DNA of 64,000 nucleotides from Agaricus subrufescens (Eukaryota; Basidiomycota; Agaricomycetes; Agaricales; Agaricaceae): assembly GCA_029945375.1 (NCBI GenBank), contig CM057066.1:2294001-2358000 (forward strand). Reading direction: 5' to 3'. Positions within the stretch are counted from its first letter, which is position 1. Each line of letters begins with the position of its first letter. The position numbers and the translations under genes were made by a program. Shown piece by piece: positions 35,747 through 47,191 of the stretch. The notes under the pieces are model-generated. The model searched no databases. It was not told where the DNA came from and saw only the letters and a list, made by a program, of their open reading frames with translations.

Positions 35747-36022
35747 TCAACTCATCAGAGTGTGCACGACGAACGACGAGGCAGGAGAAACTGCGGGCGC
35801 GGGTACAATCTTAATGGATCCCTCAAAATCCACTGTAATGGTGGCAATGTCCACTTCGGTGCTACCACCTGCCGGAAGACCTCGTAAAGTGTACGTTCCT
35901 CTCTGGTAGAATTCTCCAGAGGTTTCTGTGGCACCGACTTTGCTGGGGATGTCACTTGGTTCCACGACGGTGATGGAGGATGCGCCCTGGTTCTCAATGG
36001 TAAAGTTTTGAAGTTGAGTCAT
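35747..36022 (-). CDS. Small hypothetical protein, 91 residues
   Basis: A single coding exon starting MTQLQNFTIENQG and ending FVVHTLMS. The composition (many V, T, S, G; no Cys) suggests a small beta-rich protein; no signal peptide or membrane segment. A plausible 5'-UTR intron (gtgagc... to ...aattcag) ends a few bases before the ATG, and a TATAAAA box lies on the minus strand at 36157-36163; together these support a real gene. I do not recognise the family. There is no operon-like link to its neighbours. Confidence 0.6.
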   Translation of the reverse strand: MTQLQNFTIENQGASSITVVEPSDIPSKVGATETSGEFYQRGTYTLRGLPAGGSTEVDIATITVDFEGSIKIVPAPAVSPASSFVVHTLMS

Positions 36023-36156
36023 TGTTCAGACCTGAATTAATCAGGTGAGGATGTATCCAGCATAAGAGGGGTAGACATCGCTCACTAGCAGTGTTCGTGT
36101 AGAAGACTTGGCTCAAATGTGCCAGATGGTGCGATTACTTTCAACCATTCACCCAT

Positions 36157-36163
36157 TTTATAC
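36157..36163 (-). promoter_or_regulatory. TATA box of the small minus-strand gene
   Basis: TATAAAA on the minus strand, about 135 bp upstream of its ATG, with a short 5'-UTR intron between. Confidence 0.5.
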
Positions 36164-36199
36164 GTTGCGTATTCTTATCCCTCTTCTAGGCTCTCGTAA

Positions 36200-37067
36200 T
36201 CAATACCGTCTGTTCATGTGGTATCAGTCATGTCTAACATTCCAGCTGCCTTCAAACTGACATCGGCTTGTTTGGAAGTGAGTTGAAACTGATAGCCGCA
36301 TATTTCAGAATTCCATTCGTCGTCAACCAAGAAGATCATATGACGAATGAGTAGAAAAGAAGAAATCAAGCTTAGGCGAAACGGGGCGGATTCTGGCAAC
36401 ATAAAATACGACATGTAGAATAACTTCTTAGCCTTGTTCCTATTCAAACCCCACTCGTTTATTCGGAAGTTTTTCGGCCGCAAGCAGATCGAATTATGCG
36501 TAGGAGAAAAGAAAAAACAGAAATTGAGCTATAAATAGGCATAGATGATGATTAGATAGCACCATCGTTTCCCATGACCAGTCAATCATGCATCACGCTT
36601 TGAAATTTAAATGAAGCATACACAAGGCCTGCCAACATGTGGCCCTTCTTTCCGAAACATACCTGACGTCCTGAACAGAAGCATCAGCAACAGTCAGCCC
36701 CAGCCTTGTTATCTCCCATCCTAGGGTGAACCGACAAAACGGCAAATTAAAAAAGACGCCACAACATTTTCAACCAAAAAAAAAAAAAGTATTTGCGACT
36801 GCTCGGCAGGACATCGGATGGTCTGGTCGAGCTGTAAAGCTTCCCCATCAATCACGCCGATTGCCCTGCCATTACTCGTTCGACTTGGCACAGACTTGGC
36901 ACCTCGCAGCAATCAGTTATGCCACCATAGACAGTTATATGGAGAAACACCGATGATTACTCGAATGTTGACCCATGTTTCCTTGAATGAACAACCATTA
37001 TATATATACATCCTCAAGCACGACACTATCAAGAACCCATATTTTCATTGTATACACAAATCTCAAC
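36200..37067. other. Intergenic stretch, no gene recognised
   Basis: Contains a poly-A run near 36777-36788 and unsupported short frames on both strands. It holds the 3' flank of Ubp14. Confidence 0.4.
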
Positions 37068-40000
37068 CTAAACCCTTTCAAAAACATACAAGTACGCCAA
37101 CTTTTTCAACTCTCTCACACTCTCCTTATCAGCCCTCACAACCTTCTCATCATTAAACAAAACCCAATCTCCATCTTCGCCCCCATCCGACTGTTCAGAC
37201 TGCTTACGAATATGCGCAACATAATGTCCTGAGTGAACAGAGGGCCCTTTGTGCGAAATGAAGGCCTTGAGTTGATATCGTACCGGAACATCTTTAGTTC
37301 CATATATCGTTTGTGCCTGTTGAGAAGTAGGCTGAGGTGCTTCAGAACCATCATCATCCGGATGACTGAACAACCATTCGACTGCTCGTTCCATGTTATT
37401 ATCCTGTCACACCACCGAGTCAGTAAAAGTCTAACAAGAGGCCACACGACACAAGAACTTACTGTTTGTCGTAGTGCTTTTGTGGCTTGCATACTCGTAA
37501 ATCCCATATCCGCTAACATCGACACCAGCTCTGCCGGAGGTTCAGGTAACGATTGTGTTGCCCCCGCCCCACCTGAACTAGCCGGTGCAGAAATTGGCGC
37601 ATCAATATCTAAGACAAAGCACTTAGCAACATAGGTTATCATGGATGAAAAAGCGTACCAGGGTCCTCAGAATGATTCAACAACCAATTCAAAGCCATAT
37701 CCGCGTTACTATTACCCGTAGCGAGTAACGCTTTCTGGCATCGAACCTCAGGGAATCCCATCATCAACAATTGTTCCAGCGCTTCCGCATTGAACTCGGG
37801 TAATGTAGGCGCTACTGTAGTGAATATATGCGCATATATTTATGGGGCGGAGCAACTTACGAGCTTCGCCCAACTCTTGTTCACCGGACTGTAAACCATG
37901 ACCTAGATGTTGTTGTGTAAACTCAAGAATATCGCTTTGGGGAAGGATGACAGGAATGTCGAGCTTGGCGGGTACCCAATTGACAAGCTGGAACTTTTTG
38001 GCATGGACGACTAGGGTTTCAGGGAATGTTGCAAAACGTGTTTGCCTAAGTGAATAAAATATTAAGAGGGGGTGCATGTGCGAGGGGAACGATCACCGTA
38101 CTTGATAGCGTGAACGGTCTTGTCGCAATTCGGACATTTGTACTCCAATGCCTCGGTTCCAAGCAATGACTCTAGACATTTCTCGAGTAGTATGTCCTCG
38201 TAGATCACTTTCCCATCTTCCGTTTTACCTTTCTCACTGGCTGGCACCGATACGCTCACAACATCTGCTTCTTCTGTCATGTACTTTACTTTCTTGCAAT
38301 CAGCGCACTGAAGGCGTTGCTCCCAACCATAAGAAAAGATCCTCGTCACATCCTCAATACCTTTGACAAGTCAGGAGATTGATTATATCGAGAAAGAAAA
38401 TCTTACTAGGATCTTGTTGTTTATATTTGTGAATATCTCTTCGAAGGGTATTCAAAAGATGAGACAAAAACTCTTCCGAGTCTTGTTGCCTCATCGTAGA
38501 AAACTCGGCATGACCTTTACCTATGACAGCCTTCAGCGTCATGGGTCTCACGCCATTCTGGAATACAGGCGTCGGCGACTGGTGCAACAGCTCTCCTCCC
38601 TCCCCTCCCTGCCCTGACGAAATTTTTGGCGAGTCACCACTCGCTGGCACAGAATATCTTCCACTCAGCAGCCCATCAGCAACCTTATACATCTGACACT
38701 CCAAGCACTCCGCGGGTAGTTTCTCGCAAGCACGTGTATGAGCGATGGCGTGAGTCGTTTTATATCGTTCTTGGAATGGCCGGAGAGAAAAGAGGGTTTG
38801 TAGGACGGAAGCCATGTAACATGAGTTGCCGAGATTTTGAAGCCCCGTAAGACCGCGACCGAACACTGGTTCGAGAGCAGTGCCATCCTCATTGGTGAGC
38901 GAGAAGTCGTATTGTAGATTGTGCTCGATTTGCTGTGATTCTTAATGAATGGCTGATAGCATATAGTCACAAAAAGAAGACGCACAAGTTCCGTCATGCT
39001 CTTCTCAGTTTTGCTAAGAGACCGGACGTTGATGCCAAAGGTGTGGAGATGGGTGGAAAGTTCAGGATCCAACCGCGTCTCGTCACAGAGGTAGCAGAAA
39101 ATATCTTTGGGTCATTTAATGACACGAGAAGTGACAGTATATTCCAAGTGACGTACCTGCTTCGCCCTCTGGTGTGATCGTTCCCAGCTTGACGCTGACG
39201 GGGTGACCAGACTCTTTAAAGTGGTCCAATCCGTGGCCGTTGCCTCCGACACCGCCATAAAGCTGACGACCGCAGCCAAGAGAGCCACACGTCATACACA
39301 GCCAAAGGTTTTCTTTGAGGTCACAAGACCGGCAGTGTGCGAGGCCTAGGTGCTTGAAGTGAGGATGGGATGGAGAGATTGAGGCAACGGGCGCGTACCA
39401 GAGGCTTCTATGGGGCCGGACGCTTCTTGCTGGAGCAGGAGGGTGTGCTCGCAGGCAACGATTTCTTCTTCCCATGCCTTGACTTCTGACTGACGCGCGG
39501 AGGAGAGGGAAGACATGACGCCATCGGTGAGAGCTTTGATCTGCAGAGCGTGAGAGCCAGGACACGGTAGTCAGAGGCCTGGGACGTGCCTGAGGGTCCT
39601 GGAGCGCGTCTGGGATGGCTTTCCCACCTGCGGTCTCGCACAGCCAACACTTGACGGTCAGGGTGTGTTCGTACTTGTCCTCGTCTCGCTCTTCCACGAT
39701 GGCGAGCTTTTTCATTTTCGTCGGTGGTTCTTCGTTGTCGATCTGACACGCTACGCATCAGCGGCCACGCAGGTAAGGGCTGAGGGTAGCTGACACACGC
39801 GTTGCGCATTAGGCTTTAGCTTCCGCTTGACATTGAGGGTGAACGGGTGGTGCGATTTCTCGTAGTGCAGCATGGCGTGGTTCCTGTCGTTGCCCACGCA
39901 TCCGCCATTGAAGCAGGCGAGGCAGACGTCGACGCCCTGCGGGGAGTCCTGGGCCAGTGTGAGCGGGCGACACGTTGCGCGAGAGCTGTGGGGGGCGTAC

Positions 40001-40126
40001 CTGGCCGTCGAAGCAGAGGGTGCACTCTTCGCGGTGGACGGGCTGCACGGTGGGCGGGGAAATGCTCCTGAGCTGGTCCAGATGCGGGCAGGCCATGGGC
40101 GCAGCGGTCATCAGCAGAGGCGCCAC
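37068..40126 (-). CDS. UBP14: Ubiquitin-specific protease 14 (USP5 / isopeptidase T type)
   Basis: Cysteine deubiquitinase that disassembles free polyubiquitin chains in cytosol and nucleus. Exons, 5' to 3': 40001-40126, 39799-39948, 39590-39742, 39399-39540, 39157-39345, 38986-39104, 38407-38932, 38102-38360, 37861-38045, 37659-37814, 37463-37608, 37068-37403; 2487 nt, 828 residues. Order: N-terminal variant zinc finger (CPHLDQL, CTLCFDG, CLACFNGGC); ZnF-UBP (HCRSCDLKENLWLCMTCG, about 195); Cys box NLGNSCYMASVLQ (about 322-334); QQDSEEFLSHLL; CxxC pairs of the zinc ribbon (CADCKK, CPNCDK); two UBA domains (about 620-660 and 685-720); His box HSGHYVAHI (about 775). The intron after DPQ (39541-39589) has a GC donor (gcacgt). 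The length is normal for the family. It is head to head with SSZ1. Confidence 0.95.
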
Positions 40127-40213
40127 AATCTATCTTTACGTAAGATCATCGTCCCCGGTCACGTGCGTCTGATATTCTGCACGGGCGAAATTTGTTTTGT
40201 TCGTGCGCCCGAC
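40127..40213. promoter_or_regulatory. 87-bp shared promoter region of UBP14 and SSZ1
   Basis: The start codons of two divergent conserved genes are only 87 bp apart, so both 5'-UTRs and core promoters must lie in, or overlap, this interval. No TATA box is visible, as expected for housekeeping genes. Confidence 0.6.
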
Positions 40214-42307
40214 ATGAGCTCGACTCCCCGCCTCCCCAATGGCCGCCCCGAGCCGCCCTCAGAGCTCACGACTCTCCCGCCCGTCATCGGCATCAACCTC
40301 GGCAGCTCCTACGCGTCGATAGCCGTCTTCACAAAGGTCGGCTCCCCGCGATTTCTTTTTTTTTTCCGCCGCTGATCTTGGATCCCAGGAAGGGCTCGCA
40401 GAGTGCATCGCGAACGAGGATGGAGAGCGCCAGATAGCGTGTGCCATCTCGTTCCACGGCGAGGAAATGGTAGCTTAGTCTGCTTCGGGGATCTCTGCTT
40501 TTGACCGATCCTTTGATCAGTATATAGGCAATCAGGCAAAGGTTCAGCTTGTCAAAAATTCGCAAAATACCATCACTGGATTCAGGAATATCCTCGGCAA
40601 AAGGTCGTTCGTTTCTCTCAACGTCACCTTCACTAGCTCACCCAGTGGCCCAGGTTTTCCGAAATACCCCAATCTACTCTGAACGTATCTGCCGCTGTCA
40701 TCCAACACCCGGATCTACCGGATGTTCCTGCATACAAGGTCTCTGTCCTACAACCTGCGCCTGCCCCGCTTCCTATCAGACCTGGAAGCACGCTCGCGAA
40801 TCACACCTCCAATTATAATACCCCTTCTGCTTCAAAAATCCCCACACCACAGTCGGAACCTGTGCGTGTAGATCGCTACCTCACCGCGGACGAGGTCACT
40901 ACCATCTTCATCCGCTCCCTTCTCACCTCCGCTGAGGCCTTCCTTGGCAAAAAAGTCAAGGATGCCGTTATCACCGTTCCTTCCTGGTTCACGGACGCCC
41001 AAAGAACTGCATTAGAAAAGGCCGCCACTGAAACAGGTGTCAATGTGCTTCAACTCCTCGATGAGGCCGGTGCTGCCGCAACTACGACTACCGCCGAGTC
41101 ATGGGAATCCCCTCTTTCCCCCGACCGTACCCAGCTCCTAGTCGATGTTGGGGCGTCTTCAACCAGCATCACCGTCCTGTCTATTCGCTCTGGTCTCGTT
41201 CATGTTCTCGCATCATCCAACACACCTTCCGTCGGTGGTGACGCCATCGATGATAAATTAATCAAACACTTTTCTTCCGAGTTTACGAAGAAAACTAAAA
41301 TCCCGCTTACGGTCGCACCAGCCACTGACATTCAAGATAAACGTGCAGAAGCTAAACTCCGCCTCGCACTCGAACACACAAAACGTACTATCAGTGCATC
41401 ACCCGGAGCTGCGACATGCACTATTGAATCCCTCAAAGACGGTGTTGATTATACCGGCTCAATCAATCGCATGCGATTCGACCTTGTCACTAGATCAGTA
41501 TACGTCTCCATCGGCAACGCCATAACATCACTCCTTGAATCTAGTTCCCTAGACTCACATGATATCGACGAGATCGTTTATTTGGGCGGAAGTACTTCCC
41601 TTCCTGGATTAGATGAGCATATCGTTACGTCATGCGGATTCCGTGAGGACGTCGAAACCCCTTTCACGCGTGGTACTGTCGTTGGTGGTGGTATCGGTGA
41701 TCCCACAACCATCCTCGCTAGAGGATGTGCTGTACAGGCACATCTCATATCAACCATCATCGATGAACAACTCAAATCCGCTTTCACAAGCCAAAGTTCA
41801 AAATCGGGTGACGTCAGCGTTACTTCTCGAACTCTCGGCGTCCTTTTACCGAATTCGGATCCGGCAACCGAAATTAATATGGGTGGACTGTGGGTGGCCG
41901 GCATTCAGAAGGAGACGGCACTACCGGCGAGGAGGGCGGTTCGGTTTGATGTAGAATTGTCGGAATCGAGTAAAGTTGCCATGGAAGTTTGGGAGGTGAA
42001 AGAAGGTATCAGAATTGAGAAAATCAAACCTCCCAAACCTGACATCTCCGACGACGAAGAGGAGGAAGAGGAAGAAGAAATTGAAGTCAAGCATAAGACG
42101 ATCACCAAAGAAACCTTATTGGGTGTCATCCAGTTCGAAGCGAAAGCAGGTATCAAAGTGAAAGGTAAATCGGCTCATGCCGGGAGGACGTTGACTACGG
42201 TGGAAGTGAAGTTTGTTGTAGGTACTGACATGGGATTGATGGTGTCTGTGAAGGAAGTCGGTGCAGCTGATGTGATTGCTAAGTTGGAGGTACCCGGATC
42301 TGCTTAG
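40214..42307 (+). CDS. SSZ1: Hsp70-like ribosome-associated chaperone Ssz1
   Basis: Atypical Hsp70 that pairs with zuotin in the ribosome-associated complex, assisting nascent chains. Exons 40214-40336, 40389-40469, 40521-40603, 40654-42307; 646 residues. Hsp70 ATPase landmarks: VIGINLGSSYASIAV (about 25-40), VPSWFTDAQR, LDEAGAAA, LLVDVGASSTSI, GGDAIDDKL, VYLGGSTSLPGL. The substrate-binding region is short and without a typical lid, as in Ssz1. A highly acidic stretch (DDEEEEEEEE) lies near residue 560. The first exon starts at the ATG at 40214 and gives an N-terminus typical for the group. It shares an 87-bp divergent promoter with UBP14. Confidence 0.92.
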
Positions 42308-43182
42308 ATATCTTCTGATCCTTTCTTTTCTGGGCTATATTATGTAGCAGTACGTACTAATAGCTTGTTTTTGTTTTTGTTTCTGCTTCTATTTTTTTGT
42401 TGTCCCATGTATGACTTTTTCATTAGCCATTTTCTCCGTCATCACCATTGGATAAATGGATCTTCCTCCGAGCCCCACCAATCGCCACTCGTGATGTTAC
42501 CTTGTACTTAATTATCTTTGAACGTTCCATTCGACAGAAGACATGTAGGGTTGGTAATAGTGAGTCTTACTTTCGCAGGGGAGTTTTTCACATGGACCGG
42601 GTCTAGGTGCCTGTTATTTCCGGGCATCAGTGATCAAATCTATAGTTCTGCTATCAATCACACACACTAGCGTATATTCTGTCATGTATCATGAAGCTAT
42701 AGGACAGTTCTAGTCACCGAGTTAACTGCCACTTGGGTGGTTACCGTATATTGCGTGTTATTCGCTTCATTCTACCTCCGTGGACGGTACCTAGAACTTC
42801 AAATTCGGGAAGTGGGGATTTCAATTTGGGTGGCAATAGAGACATGATGCAACTACTGGGGTACGATCGGATTGCTAGGAGACAATGTGCTCGTGAGGAT
42901 CCCCCACTTCATGATCAGGTGATGTAATAGCCGAGAAGCAGCAATATATCAGTTGCAGCGACCCAGAAGCGATAAAGACATGAGTAACATCAAGTTATAT
43001 TTTGGTATGATTTGTGGACGCGCGGTGATTAATCCAATGGGGTTGCGTTTAAAAAGAAAAATAGGAAAAAAAAAAAAAGTAAATATATATGTTGTGCGAA
43101 TTGCGGCGTTCCCAGAAGCTGTCCGGAACCTCCAAGGAACCGAGAATGAGAGGGTTTGTGGGAAGAATGGATCGCGGTTACT
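42308..43182. other. Intergenic stretch, SSZ1 to aldehyde dehydrogenase
   Basis: No gene recognised. An A-rich run lies near 43050-43080 and the ALDH1 core promoter at the right end. Confidence 0.45.
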
Positions 43183-43190
43183 ATATAAAC
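43183..43190 (+). promoter_or_regulatory. TATA box of aldehyde dehydrogenase 1
   Basis: tatataaa, 82 bp upstream of the ATG at 43265. Confidence 0.55.
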
Positions 43191-43264
43191 GACGTGTTCG
43201 CCAGCTGGGATGTATAGCACCATCTTCTTTTAGTTCCCACTGCCGTCAGCACACACGTTTCCTC

Positions 43265-45701
43265 ATGCCACAGACATATACGCACCATTTTGATACTCCC
43301 GTATACAAGGGCTCTGTCACTATCAACACAGGGTAAGTGTCATTTGGGATGTTCGCGAGGGTCGGGCTTTGACATGATATATGCAGGTTGTTCATTAATG
43401 GTAAATGGGTGGACCCCATTGATGGTGGAGACCGCATTGAGTGAGTGCGAAAGTTCTCGAAACCGCCTGTTGATTCACTCATATTCGTGTTTCCAGCGTC
43501 GTCGATCCTTGTATGTATATCTAATTCTCCAAATGGTCTTTGTTATACAGTTCTGATCCATCGGTACAGCCACTGGCAAGCTCATCACTTCAGTCGCTGG
43601 AGGGTCATCAAAAGACGTTGATGTTGCCGTCACCGCAGCCGAAAAGGTCCGACTACTCACTTTTCTCTCTAATGCTATAGCTGAAAAAAGAAAACTGTCA
43701 AAAAACAGGCTTACAAGACTTCGTGGGGCTTGAAATTGCCTGGGGCGCAACGTGGAAGGTTACTCTCGAAATTGGCGGATCTAGTTGAACAACATAGTGA
43801 TGAGCTGGCTGCGCTTGAGGCTTTGAATGTCGGTTAGTCGCAATTTCAGCCTCTCCTCTGCTCGCTGATAGTTATTGATATGCGTTGATACTTAGGGAAA
43901 CACTTTAATGTTGCTAAAATGGGTGATGTGAGTACGGCACTAGAGGCACTAAGATACTATGCAGGCTGGGCCGATAAGATAGAAGGGAAGACGATTGAGG
44001 TCAGTTGATATTTCGGGTGTAGATACTACTCTTCAATCATGTGCTGACTTCGAGAACAGGTAAATGAAAAGAAAATGGCTTACACAAGGCGTGAACCATA
44101 CGGCGTTTGTGTATGTGTCACTGTCGTTCGATACTGTTAACCTAAAATCACTCACCTGATTTTTTGTTTCTAGGGAGGAGTTACACCATGGAATTTCCCT
44201 CTTGTAAGCGATTCCACACTCTAATTTTGGTTCGGTGTGCTTGAGAGTTCGTAGTCTACTCTGGTTCTCAAGATTGGTCCAATGCTGGCTACTGGGAACG
44301 CTGCAGTCTTAAAGGTACGTCTTCATAGGGTCTTCATAGGATGCAACACGTGCAAAGTTGCTAACTCGTTAAAAGCCTTCAGAAATAACTCCACTATCCG
44401 CGCTCTTCCTGGCAGGCCTCATCAATGAGGCCGGCTTCCCCCCAGGCACAGTCAATATCGTCAATGGTTATGGTGAGGTTCTGCGTACCATGCTCACGAC
44501 CTTGCTGTTCAACACAGAGGGACTATAGGTAACACCGTCGGAGAGGCGATTTCAAGGCATCCCTCGATCGGAGCGATCAGTTTCACAGGGAGCACCTTAA
44601 CAGGACGCAAAATCCTCAAAGCATCCGCGGAAACAAACCTTAAAAGGGTCGCGCTTGAGCTTGGCGGGAAGAGTCCCACCGTCATTTTCAATGATGCCGA
44701 TCTTGAACAGGCAATCAAGTGGGCGAGTATAGGAATTTTGTAAGTGTATTTTTATCAACGCAGGGGAACTGCTGACATGGTCATTTGAATTCATAGCTTC
44801 AATTCGGGTAAGTCATGATCATATATATGTTCGACACGTGGAACTTAATATATTCTAATAATGAACAGGTCAGGTTTGTATCGCGGGGTCAAGGATTTAC
44901 GTACAAGAAGGAATATATGACGCGCTTTTGGAGGGAATGACGAAGGCTGCGGAGGCTCTTGCTGGCGCCACTGGAGGTCCCTTCGAGCCAGGAGTTCAGC
45001 ATGGACCTCAAGTGTCTAGCGCTCAATTCGAGGTGAGGTGAAAATGGAATCAATCGGGCCAATGATGGCTGATGCGCTACATAGCGTGTTATGGGATACA
45101 TCAATTCTGGGAAGAGTGAAGGGGCGAAGGTCCACATCGGAGGAGAGAGACATGGAGACACGGGTTACTTTATCAAGCCAACGATCTTCACCGGTGCCAA
45201 CGCTGACATGAAAATCATGAGGGAGGAAATCTTTGGTCCTGTGTGCGCGATCGTAAAGTTCAAGACGGAAGAAGGTAAATCGCTCAAGTTCTTGCAGAGG
45301 GTGGTACTCGTAGTAACTTTTGAATCTTGTCAGAGGTTACTGAATGGGCAAATAACACTTCATATGGGCTGGCTGCATGCGTTTTGACCGAGAATGTTTC
45401 TCGTGCAATTAGAATGGCCCATAATCTCGAAGCCGGGTCTCTTTACGTCAGTTCACTTTCTAATAATCTCAAAAGATTGGAACTGATGCCGTTCTTATTC
45501 AGGTTAACTCCGGTCCAGGTGCCGACGTCGGTGTTCCCTTCGGTGGTTATAAGCAGTCCGGTATGGGTAGAGAGCTTGGAGAAAATGCTCTCGATGAGTA
45601 CGTAATTATTGTTTCATCATCAGCGTCAAACTGACGAGTTTGTCGCTTGCAGATATACCCAGGTTAAGGCTGTCCACATTAATATTGGCCACAAGCTGTG
45701 A
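43265..45701 (+). CDS. Aldehyde dehydrogenase 1 (NAD(P)-dependent), 17 exons
   Basis: Oxidises aldehydes to acids. Exons: 43265-43332, 43387-43440, 43497-43510, 43570-43646, 43709-43832, 43896-43999, 44060-44110, 44174-44203, 44255-44314, 44376-44472, 44529-44739, 44797-44807, 44869-45032, 45085-45274, 45334-45446, 45503-45597, 45653-45701; 1512 nt, 503 residues, the family length. Motifs: [25 protein letters not shown] (NAD loop); catalytic Glu in LELGGKSP; catalytic Cys in [29 protein letters not shown]. No signal peptide, so probably cytosolic. Exons 3 and 12 are only 14 and 11 nt. It is followed in tandem by a close paralogue with the same intron positions. Confidence 0.93.
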
Positions 45702-47116
45702 AAGTATATCAATGTACAAAGTTCGATGTAGTATAATTTTGATGGGTACGAGAATGCGATCATTCTATGACGAATTCCTTGTCCAAGTTAACACATATAA
45801 GTTTCACCACTGGAATTTGGTTGGTAGAACGTGTGGCTATCCGAGTCAGATCCTTCTCCATACTTATAATTAAAGCCCAGGGGTAACCCTTGGGTACTAC
45901 ATGCCTCATGATGATTGTGGTACTCTTACCATCTTTGACCGGAATTACCCCAACTTTACGCAGGGGTAGGGGGTTATAACGCATCGAGGAACCCGTGTGA
46001 TAGGTTTAGTCATAGTTACCATGACTAGAGCTATGTGACGGGTTCGTCGGATTCATTGTGCTTCGGGATCAAGATAAATGCGCTTGCATTGTTTGAAGCA
46101 AAAGTCAGCAGTGTCAATAGCGTACCTATCAAGCCCTTACCTCCAACCGATCCCTGCCGATATTCTCGAGACAATATGAATATCTCAATTCACATTTGTC
46201 TTAATCCACGACTTTATGAAGACAGTTAGTTATGCTACAAAATTGTATCATCTATTCGAGAGTTTTCAAAGCCGTTTTACGCCATCACCTGCGCAAAAAT
46301 TCATCACTCGGCCGGCCCATATCATAAGGGGCTACAGCAAAAGTGCGGAATCCGCGCGCGGACGCGGACCGATGCGGGGTCGATGCGGACTTGACAGGGA
46401 AAAATAAGAGGTGGACATGAAACGCACGTTGAAAGAAAGGATGATTAAGTATAATAGATGCTGTTATGGGTAGAGATAGCGTAATGATATTGAGATTTTG
46501 AACGCATAAGGTGGATTGTGTGTAGGTTGTGGTGATGCGGATTCAATGTCAAGGCATGACGCGGCTAGAGGCAGGCTGGTGCGGACCAATGAGGATCGAC
46601 GTGGGCATCCTGCGGACGCCTGGCGTACTGATGCGGACACTACGCGGACGCTTCCTTCGAGTCTCCTTCGTACGGTAAAACATGAAGCTTATAATGACCA
46701 TAACAATTATTAGGTTATGTCTAGAAGAAGAATCAGTACACCAGATGGGCTACAAAGTACCGTATGGGTATATAGAAGCGGTTTAGTAACATTTGAGGGG
46801 CCTGACGCGGACCCAATGCAGGCTCAACGCGGAAAAGCGTCCGCGTGGGTGCCCGCATCTTTCTGCGAGCCCTATCATAAGGTGTCCTTGGAGACCCACC
46901 TGGGATCCACGGTACCAATATGGTTTGAGATTGGGCCAAGAGGGGTTAGTGTATGTCACAAATGGGGGTTGCTCCTATTTGCCTCGCTGACCACCGGTGA
47001 CCGGTCCCCTGTTTGCCCCATTGCTTTACCCCTGTATTCAAAACCTGAGAGTTCGTGTGATTTTAAAAAGCCCCGAATTGACATTCATTCCTGCGATTGG
47101 AAAGATCAGATTTAGG
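45702..47116. other. Intergenic stretch between the two aldehyde dehydrogenases
   Basis: No gene recognised. The part 46345-46865 is studded with the word gcggac and variants (for example gatgcggac, gacgcggac), a degenerate interspersed repeat listed separately. Confidence 0.5.
46345..46865. repeat. Degenerate GCGGAC-word region
   Basis: At least ten copies of gcggac or its near variants, often within gatgcggac or gacgcggac, in two clusters: 46355-46395 and 46580-46865. Spacing is irregular, so it is not a simple tandem repeat. Similar words recur at 49867-49890 upstream of NLR9. Confidence 0.5.
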
Positions 47117-47124
47117 TATATAAA
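47117..47124 (+). promoter_or_regulatory. TATA box of aldehyde dehydrogenase 2
   Basis: tatataaa, 75 bp upstream of the ATG at 47192, the same layout as ALDH1. Confidence 0.55.
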
Positions 47125-47191
47125 TGATTATGTGAGTTCCGATTATACTGCGATATTTAGTTCCCACTACTGTCCCACATTTTTCTTCAAC

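Noticed and set aside
36214..36483. Minus-strand frame of 89 codons between the small gene and UBP14
   Set aside because: No supporting features; upstream context lacks a promoter.
45880..46000. Possible tRNA-like GC-rich hairpins between the dehydrogenases
   Set aside because: No T-loop or anticodon stem pattern could be assembled; no tRNA gene was recognised anywhere in the window.
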